DNA from: an uncultured Pelagibacteraceae bacterium
GTDB lineage: Bacteria > Pseudomonadota > Alphaproteobacteria > Pelagibacterales > Pelagibacteraceae
Direction: 5' to 3'
NCBI GenBank assembly: GCA_902626725.1
Contig: CACOGI010000003.1
Span: 30,434-94,433 of the forward strand
DNA: 64,000 bases
Shown here in pieces: positions 54,122 to 64,000 of the stretch. Within the stretch, counting starts at the first letter, position 1. Each line of letters starts with the position of its first letter. The translations under genes were made by a program, and so were the position numbers. The notes below the pieces were generated by a model, which worked only from the letters and a program-made list of their open reading frames with translations, searched no databases and was not told the DNA's origin.

Positions 54122-55896
54122 TAATAAACTCTCTCCTGGGGTGGAAAATATTGAACTTCATTACTTAAAGTAGATTTATGAACCTCTCTATAACTTATTT
54201 TTGTATTCTTGCCATCATACCAAGCAAGTGTATGCTGCATAAATTTTTCATCATCTCTCTTAGGAAAATCTTCTCTTGCATGTGCACCTCGACTTTCTTT
54301 TCTGTTATAAGCAGAGTCAACAGTAACAACTGCTTGTCTTATTAAATTATCAAATTCTAAAGTCTCTACTAAATCAGTATTAAATATTAATGATTTATCT
54401 TTTACAGATAAATTATTAATACCATCATAAGTTTTTCTAATCTCATCCACACCCTCTTTAAGTGTTTTTTCAGTTCTAAAAACTGCACATTTAGATTGCA
54501 TTGTTTTTTGCATAGAAAGTCTTAAATCAGCAGTTCCAGTATCACCATTAGAATTTCTAATTTTATCAAAACGATCTAAACATTTTTGAGTTTCTGTCGC
54601 GCTTATATCTTCATGCGGTGTACCTGGTTTTATAAGCTCTGCAGCTCTCTTTGCTGCTGCTCTTCCAAAAACAACTAAATCAATTAATGAGTTTGAACCG
54701 AGTCTGTTTGCACCATGAACTGAAACACATGCAGCTTCTCCAATTGCCATTAATCCTGGTACAGTTTTTTCTGAGCCATTTACAGTCAACACTTCTGCTT
54801 TATAGTTGGTTGGAATACCTCCCATATTATAGTGAACAGTTGGTACAACAGGAATCGGTTCTTTAGTAACATCTACATTCGCAAATAACCTTGCAGCATC
54901 AGTTATGCCTGGTAATCTGCTTTCAATTATATCTTTATCTAAGTGACTTAGATTTAAGTGAACGTGATCTTGATCTTTTCCAACGCCTCTTCCCTCATTA
55001 ATTTCTATTGACATTGATCTACTCACAACATCTCTTGATGCTAAATCTTTAGCCTTCGGTGCATATCTTTCCATAAATCTCTCTCCTTTTGAGTTTGTAA
55101 GATATCCTCCTTCACCTCTAGCACCCTCTGTTATTAATGTTCCATGTCCGTAAATTCCTGTTGGATGAAATTGAACAAATTCCATGTCTTGCAAAGGTAA
55201 TCCTGCTCTTAAAACCATTGCATTGCCATCTCCAGTACAAGTATGAGCAGATGTAGCTGAATAATAAACTTTACCATAACCACCTGTAGCAATAATTACA
55301 GTATGAGCCCTAAATCTATGAATAGTTCCATCGTTTAAATTCCAAGCTATTAGTCCCTTACAAGCTCCATCTTTCATCAATAAATCTAAAGCAAAATATT
55401 CAATAAAAAATTCTGTTTTATGTTTTAGGGCCTGTCCATACAAAGTATGTAAAATTGCATGACCTGTTCTGTCTGCAGCAGCACAAGTTCTTTGTACAAT
55501 TCCGTTTCCATAATTTTTAGTCATTCCACCGAATGGTCTTTGATAAATTTTTCCATCCTCTGTTCTACTAAAAGGTACTCCATATTTCTCTAATTCAATA
55601 ACTGCTTTAGGAGCCTCTTTACAAAGATATTCGATGCTGTCTTGATCTCCCAGCCAATCAGCACCTTTGACTGTATCATACATGTGCCAACGCCAATCAT
55701 CTTCACCCATATTACCAAGAGCAGCTGAAATACCTCCTTGAGCAGCAGATGTATGACTTCTCGTAGGGAAAACTTTTGAAATACACGCTGTCTTTAATCC
55801 TGCTTCACTTAGACCAACTGCAGCTCTTAAACCTGATCCACCAGCGCCTAACACTACTACATCATATTCGTGATCAATAATTTTATATGAACTCAT
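54121..55896 (-). CDS. sdhA: Succinate dehydrogenase flavoprotein subunit
   Basis: FAD subunit of 591 residues that oxidises succinate. [20 protein letters not shown] is the dinucleotide-binding motif. [13 protein letters not shown] contains the His that links FAD covalently. [14 protein letters not shown] and [10 protein letters not shown] with HLNLSH mark the active site. Its ATG overlaps the sdhD stop codon by 4 bases. Confidence 0.98.
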   Translation of the reverse strand: MSSYKIIDHEYDVVVLGAGGSGLRAAVGLSEAGLKTACISKVFPTRSHTSAAQGGISAALGNMGEDDWRWHMYDTVKGADWLGDQDSIEYLCKEAPKAVIELEKYGVPFSRTEDGKIYQRPFGGMTKNYGNGIVQRTCAAADRTGHAILHTLYGQALKHKTEFFIEYFALDLLMKDGACKGLIAWNLNDGTIHRFRAHTVIIATGGYGKVYYSATSAHTCTGDGNAMVLRAGLPLQDMEFVQFHPTGIYGHGTLITEGARGEGGYLTNSKGERFMERYAPKAKDLASRDVVSRSMSIEINEGRGVGKDQDHVHLNLSHLDKDIIESRLPGITDAARLFANVDVTKEPIPVVPTVHYNMGGIPTNYKAEVLTVNGSEKTVPGLMAIGEAACVSVHGANRLGSNSLIDLVVFGRAAAKRAAELIKPGTPHEDISATETQKCLDRFDKIRNSNGDTGTADLRLSMQKTMQSKCAVFRTEKTLKEGVDEIRKTYDGINNLSVKDKSLIFNTDLVETLEFDNLIRQAVVTVDSAYNRKESRGAHAREDFPKRDDEKFMQHTLAWYDGKNTKISYREVHKSTLSNEVQYFPPQERVY

Positions 55897-56216
55897 AACC
55901 TAGATACTAATATAATTGTAATTAATGGAATTACCACTGCTGATAGATATAAAAGTCTATTTGCGACATTTTTGATTTTATCATTCTTAATATAATCCTC
56001 AAAAACCTCACTAATACTCAATGCTGAAAAAAAATATGCATTGATAATAAATAAACTAAATAAAAACTTTGATAATGGGTTTATAAAAAAATTTATAACA
56101 ACAAAATAGGCTTGATCATAAATTGTAATAAAATTTAAAATAAACCATATCATTAATGGAACTAATGTTGCCCCACTAACTTTAAGAAAAATCCATTTTT
56201 TAGTTGCGTTTATCAT
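55893..56216 (-). CDS. sdhD: Succinate dehydrogenase membrane anchor SdhD
   Basis: Small heme/quinone anchor with three hydrophobic helices, 107 residues from the chosen ATG at 56216. That start follows the sdhC stop codon by one base. An upstream in-frame ATG at 56237 would add 7 residues and overlap sdhC by 20 bases. [13 protein letters not shown] at the first helix and [15 protein letters not shown] are compatible with SdhD. The assignment leans on position between sdhC and sdhA. Confidence 0.88.
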   Translation of the reverse strand: MINATKKWIFLKVSGATLVPLMIWFILNFITIYDQAYFVVINFFINPLSKFLFSLFIINAYFFSALSISEVFEDYIKNDKIKNVANRLLYLSAVVIPLITIILVSRL

Positions 56217-56217
56217 T

Positions 56218-56601
56218 TTAAAAAAAATTTTTCCCAATTAGATAGAAAGCAATTGTTAAAATTATCGATCCAAATATTACAATTAACCCAGTTATCTTTG
56301 CTGTTCTAAGTTCAAATCCATACCCCAAATCCATAATGATATGTCTTATCTCACTTAAAATTTGAAAAGAAAAAGACCATGTAAGTCCTAAAATAAAAAA
56401 TTTACCTATTAATGAAACTAAAAATAAATTTATGAATTCATAATTACTTTCACCAAAAACAAGGAGAGAGGCTAATAAGCAAACAAATGAAATTGCAATT
56501 ATATTTATAATTCCTGTGATTCGATGAGATATTGATACTAACGATGAAATATGCCACTTATAGATTTGAATATGAGGAGATAATGGTGGTTTATTTTCCA
56601 T
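56218..56601 (-). CDS. sdhC: Succinate dehydrogenase cytochrome b556 subunit SdhC
   Basis: Membrane anchor of 127 residues with three helices. The family signature PPLSPHIQIYKWHISSLVSISHRITGI is at the N-terminus, with the Ser and Arg of the quinone site, and HIIMDLGYGFE follows helix two, carrying the heme-ligand region. It overlaps the end of asd by 11 bases and begins the sdhCDAB set. Confidence 0.93.
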   Translation of the reverse strand: MENKPPLSPHIQIYKWHISSLVSISHRITGIINIIAISFVCLLASLLVFGESNYEFINLFLVSLIGKFFILGLTWSFSFQILSEIRHIIMDLGYGFELRTAKITGLIVIFGSIILTIAFYLIGKNFF

Positions 56602-57598
56602 AAAAATTATTTTTAATTAATGTTTCAGCGATTTCTACAGCATTCAAAGCCGCGCCTCTTAAAAGATTATCAGAGACAATCCACAAATTTAATCCATTCT
56701 CAATTGTCTTATCCTCTCTAATTCTTGATATAAATGTTTCATCTTTACCTTCTGCTTCTAATGGAGTTGAGTACCCACCATCAATTCTCTCATCAATTAC
56801 TTTACAACCCTCAAAATTATTTAATGCCTCTTTAATCTTTTCAAGAGAAAAAGGTTTTTCAAATTGTAGGTTTACTGACTCCGAATGAGAAACAGAAATT
56901 GGTAATCTTACACATGTAGCTGTTAAATCAATTTTATCATCTAGAATTTTTTTTGTTTCGTTGGTCATTTTTAATTCCTCTTTTGTGTAACCATCATTTG
57001 AAAATACATCAATATGGGGAATAGCATTAAAAGCTATTTGTTTGGTAAAATTTTTAGATTTCACTTTTTTACCATCTAAAACTAATTTAGTTTGTTCAAT
57101 CAACTCATCCATTGGTGCTTTACCACCTCCTGATACTGATTGATATGTGGAAACTACTATTCTTTTAATTACAAAAAGGTCATGCAAAGGTTTTAAAGCA
57201 ATCACCAATTGTGCTGTTGAACAATTTGGATTGGCTATAATATTTTTTTTTATTTGATCTAAATGGTTTGAGTTAACTTGTGGAACAATTAAAGGAACAT
57301 CTGGATCCATTCTATAAAAGCTTGAATTATCAATGACTAGACAATGCTTTGCGGCTTTCTCTGCAAATTTTTCTGAGATTTTTCCACCAGCTGCAAAAAA
57401 AGCTATTTTTACTTTAGAAAAATCAAAATTTTCCAGATCAAAAACCTCATGTTCTTTATCCTTAAAACTAATTTTTTTGCCAGCACTTTTAGATGAAGCA
57501 ACTAAATACAGATTATCAATAGATAGTTCTTTTTTTTCGAGAACTTCTAAAGTTTTTCTTCCAACATTTCCTGTTGCTCCTACAATTGCAATATTCAT
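56591..57598 (-). CDS. asd: Aspartate-semialdehyde dehydrogenase
   Basis: NADPH enzyme of 335 residues making aspartate semialdehyde for lysine, threonine and methionine. VGATGNVGRKTLEVL is the cofactor site, NPNCSTAQLVIALKPLHD holds the catalytic Cys and RLPISVSHSESVNLQF the active His. It also provides the homoserine precursor for MetX. It sits after dmdA (15-base gap) and overlaps sdhC by 11 bases. Confidence 0.97.
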   Translation of the reverse strand: MNIAIVGATGNVGRKTLEVLEKKELSIDNLYLVASSKSAGKKISFKDKEHEVFDLENFDFSKVKIAFFAAGGKISEKFAEKAAKHCLVIDNSSFYRMDPDVPLIVPQVNSNHLDQIKKNIIANPNCSTAQLVIALKPLHDLFVIKRIVVSTYQSVSGGGKAPMDELIEQTKLVLDGKKVKSKNFTKQIAFNAIPHIDVFSNDGYTKEELKMTNETKKILDDKIDLTATCVRLPISVSHSESVNLQFEKPFSLEKIKEALNNFEGCKVIDERIDGGYSTPLEAEGKDETFISRIREDKTIENGLNLWIVSDNLLRGAALNAVEIAETLIKNNFYGK

Positions 57599-57613
57599 GA
57601 TGTAGGTTTTATA

Positions 57614-58723
57614 CTAGATGAAAGGCAAATCGCAAACTTTTACAGCTAAAGAATTTCCCCCAATTTCCAACAATCCCGCTGTCGATGGTTTACAATAAGG
57701 CTCATTTATCATTGCTATTCCTATAACTTTTTTAAAATGTGGCGAATAACAAGCTGATCTTAAGTCTCCAATAAAATTTCCTTTTTCATCTTTAAGGTTA
57801 AGAGATTTGGTTAAGTTAATTTTATCAGTTTCGATAAAAACTCCCATTAATTTTCTTTTTATACCATCTTTTTTTATTTTCTTTAATTTTTCCTTACCTA
57901 AAAACGATATTTCAGAATCTAAATTTACATATTTATCAAAGCCACATTCAAAAGGATTATCATTATTATCAAAATCATTTCCGTAAGATAAAAGACCACT
58001 CTCAATTCTTTCTATAAGATTAGGACAACCAGGCTTTAAATTAAACTCATCACCTATTTCAAAAAGGTGATCATAGAGATCTAAACCAGATTGAGTATTT
58101 TCGACATATACTTCAAATCCTCCTTGTTTTGACCAACCAGATCTTGCAATTAAATGGTTAACACCCTTAAAATCAAAATAATCAAAGCCAAAAAATTTTA
58201 ATTCTGTAATTTTTTTTCCAAAAACTTTTTCCATTAAACTGAATGATTTTGGTCCCTGTATTGCAAATATATCAACATTTGGTTCAAAAATTTGAACCTC
58301 AAAATTATTTCCAGATGCAAGACCTTTTGTAAAAAATATAACATCTGAGTCAGCAATTGAAATCCACCACCTATCTTCAGCTAATTTCAAAATTACAGGG
58401 TCATTTACTAAGTTTCCATTGCCATCAATAATTGGACAATAATAACATCTTCCTATTTTTGACTTTGATAAATCTCTACAAGTCATTAGCTGAACAAGTT
58501 TTGCTGCATCTTTACCAGAAATTTCTACTTGCCTCTCAGCCGATACATCCCAAACTTGAACTTCTTTTTTTAGATGGTTACATGAAACCTCTATAGACCC
58601 GAATGCAGCAGGTAACAGCATGTGATTATAAACTGTATAAGCTGTAACGCCTTGTTTTTCTATTCTTGATGTGTAAGGAGTACTCCTTATTCTTCTTGAT
58701 TTTGCAATTGAATAATTTTTCAT
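57614..58723 (-). CDS. dmdA: Dimethylsulfoniopropionate demethylase DmdA
   Basis: Tetrahydrofolate-dependent enzyme of 369 residues that moves one methyl group from DMSP to THF, giving methylmercaptopropionate (MMPA) and 5-methyl-THF. It has the GcvT fold. The N-terminal [14 protein letters not shown] and [12 protein letters not shown], then [40 protein letters not shown] and [16 protein letters not shown] match the Pelagibacter DmdA as I remember it far better than GcvT, including the length. It is the last of dmdC-dmdB-hydrolase-dmdA, overlapping the hydrolase by 4 bases. A glycine-cleavage or dimethylglycine-type enzyme is the only alternative and is unlikely. Confidence 0.92.
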   Translation of the reverse strand: MKNYSIAKSRRIRSTPYTSRIEKQGVTAYTVYNHMLLPAAFGSIEVSCNHLKKEVQVWDVSAERQVEISGKDAAKLVQLMTCRDLSKSKIGRCYYCPIIDGNGNLVNDPVILKLAEDRWWISIADSDVIFFTKGLASGNNFEVQIFEPNVDIFAIQGPKSFSLMEKVFGKKITELKFFGFDYFDFKGVNHLIARSGWSKQGGFEVYVENTQSGLDLYDHLFEIGDEFNLKPGCPNLIERIESGLLSYGNDFDNNDNPFECGFDKYVNLDSEISFLGKEKLKKIKKDGIKRKLMGVFIETDKINLTKSLNLKDEKGNFIGDLRSACYSPHFKKVIGIAMINEPYCKPSTAGLLEIGGNSLAVKVCDLPFI

Positions 58724-59496
58724 GAAATTAAAAATTTTAAGATCTTTTCTCGCATTTCAAAGGCTTTTTCAATCATAATCATATGTCCACATCCTTTAAT
58801 TACATGTGTCTTGGAATTTTGTAGTAAATTTGAAAATTTTTTTCCTACTTCTAAGTTAACCATTTTATCTAATTCTCCTAATATCAATAATGTAGGCAAG
58901 TTTATTGTTTTTGCTGCCTCAGAGCCATTAGAGTAATTATTACATGCTCTTAAATCTACTGCTAATATTTCACTAATATCTCTTGGTGACTGAATTATTT
59001 TTTCTACTGGATTTCCGCCTATAAATTTTTTTGAACCCTCATAACCCCATTTCATCATTAATTTAACAGCATCTGAGTCTCCATTTTGAGCTAACTCTAT
59101 TAAATCAGGGTGAACAGGCATTTTATTTGACCCTCCAATGAAAACAATTTTTTTTAATCTCTGTTTGTACTTGAAAGCATACTCGAGCATTTCTAAACAA
59201 CCTTGGGAATGACCAACTAAAATTAGGTTTTTTAAATTTAACTTTTCAAAAACTTTTTCTAACCAATCAGCAATTTTTTCAATACTGTCTAAACAAGGTC
59301 CATCTGAATTTCCATGTCCAGGCAAATCTAATGATAATACGTTAAAATTCTTATTTGAAAAAAATTGTTCAGTGAGAGACCAAACTATATGCGAAAGCCC
59401 ACTACCGTGCAAAAATACAATAGTTTCTTTTTGAGAATCTATTCCTTGGCCTGCATCTGATGCATGGATATTTTTATTTTCTATTTGAAATATCAA
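58720..59496 (-). CDS. Alpha/beta hydrolase of the DMSP operon
   Basis: Soluble alpha/beta hydrolase of 258 residues with an intact triad: oxyanion-hole motif FLHGSGLSH, nucleophile Ser in [10 protein letters not shown], acid in [10 protein letters not shown] and His in [12 protein letters not shown] short cap region lies between about 140 and 190. It is sandwiched between dmdB (8-base gap) and dmdA (4-base overlap), so it should act on a DMSP-derived thioester or ester, or on a lactone. No substrate can be named. I see no signal peptide. It might act as a thioesterase for pathway intermediates, since dmdD is not nearby. Confidence 0.85.
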   Translation of the reverse strand: MIFQIENKNIHASDAGQGIDSQKETIVFLHGSGLSHIVWSLTEQFFSNKNFNVLSLDLPGHGNSDGPCLDSIEKIADWLEKVFEKLNLKNLILVGHSQGCLEMLEYAFKYKQRLKKIVFIGGSNKMPVHPDLIELAQNGDSDAVKLMMKWGYEGSKKFIGGNPVEKIIQSPRDISEILAVDLRACNNYSNGSEAAKTINLPTLLILGELDKMVNLEVGKKFSNLLQNSKTHVIKGCGHMIMIEKAFEMREKILKFLIS

Positions 59497-59504
59497 TTAT
59501 TTAC

Positions 59505-61121
59505 CTAAAATTTTTTTCTAAGCTCAAACTTTTGAATTTTTCCAGTTGATGTTTTTGGTAAATCACAAAAAATTACTTGTTTTGGTACCTTAAATCCAGC
59601 AAGAGTTTCTTTACAAAAGCTAATTAGATCTTTCTCTGTTACAGGTTTATCTTTAACCATTTCAATAAAAGCACAAGGCACCTCTCCCCATTTCTCATCT
59701 GGCTTAGCCACTACTGCTGCGATAGATACTGAAGGATGTTTTGCTAAAGTATTTTCTATTTCAATCGAAGATATATTTTCACCTCCAGAAATTATAATAT
59801 CTTTTGATCTATCTTGAATTTTTACATATCCATCAGGATGCATTACAGCTAAATCTCCAGAATGAAACCAGCCTCCATCCATAGCTTTAGATGTTGCGTC
59901 TTTATCTTTAAAATATCCTTTCATTACAATATTTCCTTTGATCATAATTTCACCAATAGTTTTTCCATCTTTAGGCACTTCGGTCATTGTTTCCGGATTC
60001 ATAACTGCTATACCTTCTGTGTTTGGATACCTGACACCTTGTCTAGCTTTAATCTCATTTTGTTTCTCTTCATCAAATTCATTCCAAGCATCGTTCCAAG
60101 CGCATTGTGTGACATGTCCATAAGTTTCTGTTAATCCATAAACATGCATCACTTCAAAACCCAGTTCATTCATTTTTTTAAATATTATACTTGGAGGTGG
60201 TGCCCCAGCAGTTAACACATAAACTTTTCGTTTTAATTTTTTTCTATCAGTCTCTGGAGCACCAGTAATCATATTCAGTACTATTGGAGCTCCACCAAAA
60301 TGAGTTACATCATACTTATCAATTAATTCAAATATTTTTTTAATATCAATATTTCTTAGACATATAGTTCTTCCATTTAACATGGGTATAGTCCAGGGGT
60401 AGCCCCAACCATTACAATGAAACATTGGAACAATAGTTAAAAAATTTAATCTATTAGGCATATTCCAAGCAACAGCACTTCCAGTGGACATTAGGTATGA
60501 CCCTCTATGATGATAAACAACACCTTTTGGATTTCCTGTAGTACCAGATGTATAGCTCAATGAAATTGCTTGCCATTCATCCTCTGGCATTTTCCAATCA
60601 TAATTTTCATCACCAGTATTCAAAAAACTCTCGTACTCTAGTTCTCCAATTTTTTCACACTTGGCTTGATCTGCAAATTTATCGTTAATATCAATTATTA
60701 TAATTTTATTTTTTAATGAGCTTAAAGCCTTTTTTACTTCTACATGAAGTTGTCTATCAACAACTAATACTTTTGCTTCGCTATGATCTAAAATATAAGC
60801 AATTGTTTTAGCATCTAATCTAATATTAATGGTGTTCAATACTGCGCCTGTCATCGGCACAGAATAATGACCTTCAAAAATTTCTGGAGTATTAAATGCT
60901 AAAAAAGAAACTGTATCGCCCTTTCCAACACCAATTTTATTAAGTGCGCTTGCAAATTTAACTGTTCTTTTATAAACTTGATCCCAGGTATATTTACGGT
61001 CTTCATAAACAACTGCTTCATAATTCGGATAAATTTCTTTAGCTCTTTTTAGAAAAGTTAGAGGAGTTAATGGAACATAATTTGCATTATTTTTATCCAA
61101 ATTAGTATCGTAATGACCCAT
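59505..61121 (-). CDS. dmdB: Acyl-CoA synthetase, probable MMPA-CoA ligase DmdB
   Basis: ANL-superfamily AMP-forming ligase of 538 residues. The phosphate-binding loop is SYTSGTTGNPKGVV, with VYGLTETYG, the hinge GWFHSGDLAV and DRSKDIIISGGENIS, and the catalytic Lys in LPKTSTGKIQKFEL at the end. DmdB joins MMPA to CoA. Sequence alone shows a medium-chain-type ligase. The substrate is assigned from the tight cluster with dmdA and dmdC. It starts after dmdC with 1 base between. Confidence 0.88.
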   Translation of the reverse strand: MGHYDTNLDKNNANYVPLTPLTFLKRAKEIYPNYEAVVYEDRKYTWDQVYKRTVKFASALNKIGVGKGDTVSFLAFNTPEIFEGHYSVPMTGAVLNTINIRLDAKTIAYILDHSEAKVLVVDRQLHVEVKKALSSLKNKIIIIDINDKFADQAKCEKIGELEYESFLNTGDENYDWKMPEDEWQAISLSYTSGTTGNPKGVVYHHRGSYLMSTGSAVAWNMPNRLNFLTIVPMFHCNGWGYPWTIPMLNGRTICLRNIDIKKIFELIDKYDVTHFGGAPIVLNMITGAPETDRKKLKRKVYVLTAGAPPPSIIFKKMNELGFEVMHVYGLTETYGHVTQCAWNDAWNEFDEEKQNEIKARQGVRYPNTEGIAVMNPETMTEVPKDGKTIGEIMIKGNIVMKGYFKDKDATSKAMDGGWFHSGDLAVMHPDGYVKIQDRSKDIIISGGENISSIEIENTLAKHPSVSIAAVVAKPDEKWGEVPCAFIEMVKDKPVTEKDLISFCKETLAGFKVPKQVIFCDLPKTSTGKIQKFELRKKF

Positions 61122-61122
61122 T

Positions 61123-62886
61123 TTAGTTAAATTTAAAATTCATTAAATTAGAACTACCAGAGATAGCTGTCTTGTAATGTTGTTCTGCTCTTGGCAGAAC
61201 TTTATCAAAGTAAAATCTGGCAGTATCTATTTTATCATTATAAAAATTTTTATTTTCATTATAATCTTTAAAACTTACCTCTAAAACTTTAATCCATGCA
61301 TATGCAATAGATACATAACCTAAAGTTCTTAAATAGTCATTTGCTGCAGCACTTACATCATCTTTATTTGTTTTTGCTCTATCCATCATCCAATCACTAA
61401 ATTTTTTTAATATACTAAGATGATTATTAAATTGTGATATGAATGGTTTAATTTTATCATTACTGGAATTACATTCAGATTTTACCTGATCCAGAAATTT
61501 ATTTATTATACTCCCATTTTTATTTGATAATTTTCTAAAAACTAAATCAGCTGCTTGTACTGAATTAGTTCCTTCATAAATAGGTGTAATTCTATTATCT
61601 CTATACAGCTGTTCTATACCTTGATCCTTTGTATACCCGTAGCCTCCATGAATTTGCATTGCATCACTGGTTATTTCCATTGCTAAATCTGTAAATAATG
61701 ATTTAACGACAGGCGTCATCAAAGATACATAATCGGATGCTTCTTGACGAACTTTTTCATTTGGATGATACAAACTAACTTCGGTTTGTTGAGATAGCCA
61801 AAAACACAGAGCTCTTTCACCCTCAATAATTGATTTCATATTTAATAAAGTTCTTCTAATATCTGCATGCTCAATAATAAAATCAGCTCCGTTTTTTGAT
61901 CCTGAATTATTTGTTTTTCCTTGTTTCCTCTCTTTTGCGTAAGACAGAGAGTTTTGATAAGCAATTTCTGAAATACCTAGACCTTGAATACCAACAACTA
62001 TTCTTTCAAGATTCATCATTGTAAACATGGCACTTAATCCTTTTTCTTTAGCTCCAATCATATATCCAGACGCTTCGTCAAAATTTAAAACGCAGGTGGC
62101 TGATCCTTTTATACCCATCTTAGTTTCTATAGATCCTGTTGATATTCCATTTCTAGATCCTACAGTTCCATCATCCTTAACTATAAATTTAGGTACTAAA
62201 AATAAACTTATTCCCTTTGTTCCAGCAGGAGAATCATCAACTCTAGCTAAGACTAAATGAATTATATTCTCAGTAAGATCGTGATCACCTGAGGTAATAA
62301 AGATTTTTTGTCCAGTTAATTTATAAGTTCCATCAGATTGTTTTTTTGCTTTTGTTTTAAGTAAACCTAAATCAGTACCACAAACTGGTTCTGTTAAGCA
62401 CATTGTGCCACTCCATTTTCCCTCAACTATTTTTGGTAAATATTTATTCTTGATATCATCTGTGGCATGGTGATTTATACAATTATAAGCTCCAATACTT
62501 AGCTCACTATAAAGTTTAAAAGATAAGCTGGCAGAAGATAACATTTCATCAAAAAATGCGCTCACTGTCTTAGGCATACCTTGTCCTCCATACTTTGGAT
62601 CACAAGACAAAGATGTCCAACCATCCTCAATATATTTTTTATAGGCCTCTTTATATCCGGGAGGAGTCCGAACAACACCATTTTCTAAAATTGCTGGATT
62701 TTCATCACCAGCTTTTGCAAGTGGTAAAATAAGATTTTGATTTATTTTAGCTGCCTCTTGTAAAATATCCTTAACAAGGTCCGAGCTTACATCTTTGTAT
62801 TTTTCTAATTCATTATAATTTTTGTTGTTTCTTAATTTATCAAAAAGAAACATCATATCTTCTACTGGAGCGGTATAGCTTGGCAT
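61123..62886 (-). CDS. dmdC: Acyl-CoA dehydrogenase, probable 3-methylmercaptopropionyl-CoA dehydrogenase DmdC
   Basis: FAD acyl-CoA dehydrogenase of 587 residues with the long-form architecture of DmdC. An extra N-terminal motif YTAPVEDMMFLFDKL and an extra C-terminal domain flank the usual fold. CLTEPVCGTDLG and KIFITSGDHDLT line the active site, and the catalytic Glu lies in TPIYEGTNSVQAADL. DmdC oxidises MMPA-CoA to methylthioacryloyl-CoA. Relatives also oxidise other short acyl-CoAs, so the call depends on the operon. leuB precedes it with 26 bases between. Confidence 0.88.
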   Translation of the reverse strand: MPSYTAPVEDMMFLFDKLRNNKNYNELEKYKDVSSDLVKDILQEAAKINQNLILPLAKAGDENPAILENGVVRTPPGYKEAYKKYIEDGWTSLSCDPKYGGQGMPKTVSAFFDEMLSSASLSFKLYSELSIGAYNCINHHATDDIKNKYLPKIVEGKWSGTMCLTEPVCGTDLGLLKTKAKKQSDGTYKLTGQKIFITSGDHDLTENIIHLVLARVDDSPAGTKGISLFLVPKFIVKDDGTVGSRNGISTGSIETKMGIKGSATCVLNFDEASGYMIGAKEKGLSAMFTMMNLERIVVGIQGLGISEIAYQNSLSYAKERKQGKTNNSGSKNGADFIIEHADIRRTLLNMKSIIEGERALCFWLSQQTEVSLYHPNEKVRQEASDYVSLMTPVVKSLFTDLAMEITSDAMQIHGGYGYTKDQGIEQLYRDNRITPIYEGTNSVQAADLVFRKLSNKNGSIINKFLDQVKSECNSSNDKIKPFISQFNNHLSILKKFSDWMMDRAKTNKDDVSAAANDYLRTLGYVSIAYAWIKVLEVSFKDYNENKNFYNDKIDTARFYFDKVLPRAEQHYKTAISGSSNLMNFKFN

Positions 62887-62912
62887 ATGTTTAGTTTAAA
62901 ATAATTAATCGA

Positions 62913-64000
62913 TTATTGCAATTTTGAAATTATCGCATCACCCATTTGAGATGTTGATACCTCTTTCATTCCAACTGACAAAATGTCTTTTGTTCTTAAT
63001 CCATCATTTAGAACATCTTGTACAGCTTTTTCTAGCGACTCTGCCTCTTTATCTAAATCTAATGAATATCTTAAAGCCATAGCGAAACTCAAAATTGTTG
63101 CTATAGGATTTGCTACACCCTGACCAGCGATATCAGGGGCCGAACCATGAATAGGTTCATACATAGCTCTCATTTCACCATCTTTGTTTTTAGCTCCTAA
63201 AGATGCTGAAGGCAATAAACCTAAGGATCCTGTTAACATAGAGGCTTGATCTGACAACATATCCCCAAATAAATTGTCAGTTACTATCACATCAAATTGT
63301 TTCGGGTTTCTTAATAATTGCATAGAACAATTATCAGCAAGCATATGACTTAACTCTACATCTTTGTACTCTTTATCATGAAGTGACTGTACTTCCTCTC
63401 TCCAAAGTTGACCAGCTTCCATCACATTTGATTTTTCACAAGAGGTTACTTTATTTGATCTTTTCTTTGCCAAATCAAAAGCAATTCTAGCTACTCTAGC
63501 AATTTCACTACTAGTGTAAGTATGAGTGTTAATTCCTTTTCTTTCTCCATTTTCAATTGGCTTAATTCCTCTAGGTTCTCCAAAATAAATTCCTCCTGTT
63601 AACTCTCGAACAATCATAATATCTAAACCTGATACGACTTCTGGTTTTAAAGTTGAGGCATCAACTAATTGCTTAAAACATATTGCTGGTCTTAAATTGG
63701 CAAAAAGTTTTAACTCTTTTCTAAGTTTTAAAAGTGCTCTTTCAGGTTTTTTTGAAAACTCTACATTGTCCCACTTTGGACCACCAACCGCACCTAACAT
63801 TACAACTGCACTTTCTAAGGCTTTATAAAAAACCTCATCAGTAATAGGTGTACCATGCTTATCATAAGAACATCCGCCAGCTAAATCTTCATCAATTTCA
63901 AAGTCTAAAGATTTTTTATCATTAAACCAGTTTATTATTTTTTTTACCTCACCAATTACTTCTGGGCCAATCCCGTCTCCTGGAAGTAATAAAATTTTTC
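62913..64000 (-). CDS. leuB: 3-isopropylmalate dehydrogenase, 5' end cut by the window
   Basis: NAD-dependent enzyme of leucine synthesis, oxidatively decarboxylating 3-isopropylmalate. The frame stays open to the right edge and reads [14 protein letters not shown] in the last bases, so only a few N-terminal residues are missing and the ATG at 63800 is internal. Visible motifs are [19 protein letters not shown], the substrate Arg region, and [24 protein letters not shown]. About 362 residues are seen. It is the first gene of the minus-strand tract visible here. In many alphaproteobacteria leuB is near asd, whereas here the dmd genes lie between. Confidence 0.97.
   Translation of the reverse strand, partial: KILLLPGDGIGPEVIGEVKKIINWFNDKKSLDFEIDEDLAGGCSYDKHGTPITDEVFYKALESAVVMLGAVGGPKWDNVEFSKKPERALLKLRKELKLFANLRPAICFKQLVDASTLKPEVVSGLDIMIVRELTGGIYFGEPRGIKPIENGERKGINTHTYTSSEIARVARIAFDLAKKRSNKVTSCEKSNVMEAGQLWREEVQSLHDKEYKDVELSHMLADNCSMQLLRNPKQFDVIVTDNLFGDMLSDQASMLTGSLGLLPSASLGAKNKDGEMRAMYEPIHGSAPDIAGQGVANPIATILSFAMALRYSLDLDKEAESLEKAVQDVLNDGLRTKDILSVGMKEVSTSQMGDAIISKLQ

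Overview
The window looks like a piece of a SAR11-type alphaproteobacterium (Pelagibacterales). The DNA is strongly AT-rich. Intergenic gaps are mostly under 60 bases and no gap exceeds 200. Gene ends overlap freely. Several family signatures point the same way: a DmdA of the Pelagibacter type, a SAM-II riboswitch in front of metX, a class I lysyl-tRNA synthetase, the ChvG/ChvI two-component pair, RegA, and the alphaproteobacterial order obgE-proB-proA-nadD-rsfS-ctpA-rppH. I found no tRNA, rRNA, CRISPR array, insertion sequence, prophage or plasmid gene. All but a handful of the genes are recognisable housekeeping or metabolic functions.

Layout. Bases 1-5637 hold the end of an RND efflux pump, a lytic transglycosylase-like lipoprotein, a VanZ-like membrane protein, phosphoglycerate mutase, and a murU-amgK-tsaE group. 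Bases 5621-13208 hold ahcY, chvG/chvI, polA, the biotin transporter bioY and the response regulator regA. Bases 13329-16435 are a three-gene polyamine operon: an ornithine decarboxylase-type enzyme, a deoxyhypusine synthase homologue and a ureohydrolase. Bases 16437-19965 hold a queuosine-precursor transporter, rpmB, pyrD and lysS. Bases 20054-25146 hold trkH, ampG, a cytoplasmic NlpC/P60 peptidase and a TPR-sulfotransferase. Bases 25139-29751 hold tyrA and hisC, divergent from a SAM-II-controlled metX-metW-gloB group. Bases 29817-36349 carry rplU-rpmA-obgE-proB-proA-nadD-rsfS-ctpA-rppH.

From 36338 to the right edge all 23 genes lie on the minus strand. In transcription order they are leuB, dmdC, dmdB, an alpha/beta hydrolase, dmdA, asd, sdhCDAB, mmsA, mdh, sucCD, sucAB, lpdA, priA and atpHAGDC. 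This tract links DMSP breakdown, the oxidative TCA cycle and the F1 part of ATP synthase.

How it fits together. DmdA moves a methyl group of the algal osmolyte DMSP to tetrahydrofolate, and DmdB and DmdC carry the product on toward methanethiol. MetX and MetW make O-acetylhomoserine for methionine synthesis under SAM control, and AhcY recycles S-adenosylhomocysteine. Reduced sulfur and methyl metabolism is therefore a theme of the window. The most interesting items are the dmd operon with its unassigned alpha/beta hydrolase, the SAM-II element placed at the predicted transcription start of metX, the deoxyhypusine synthase homologue in a bacterium, the altered receiver motif in ChvI, and a dispersed peptidoglycan-recycling set. 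I see no wholly new system.
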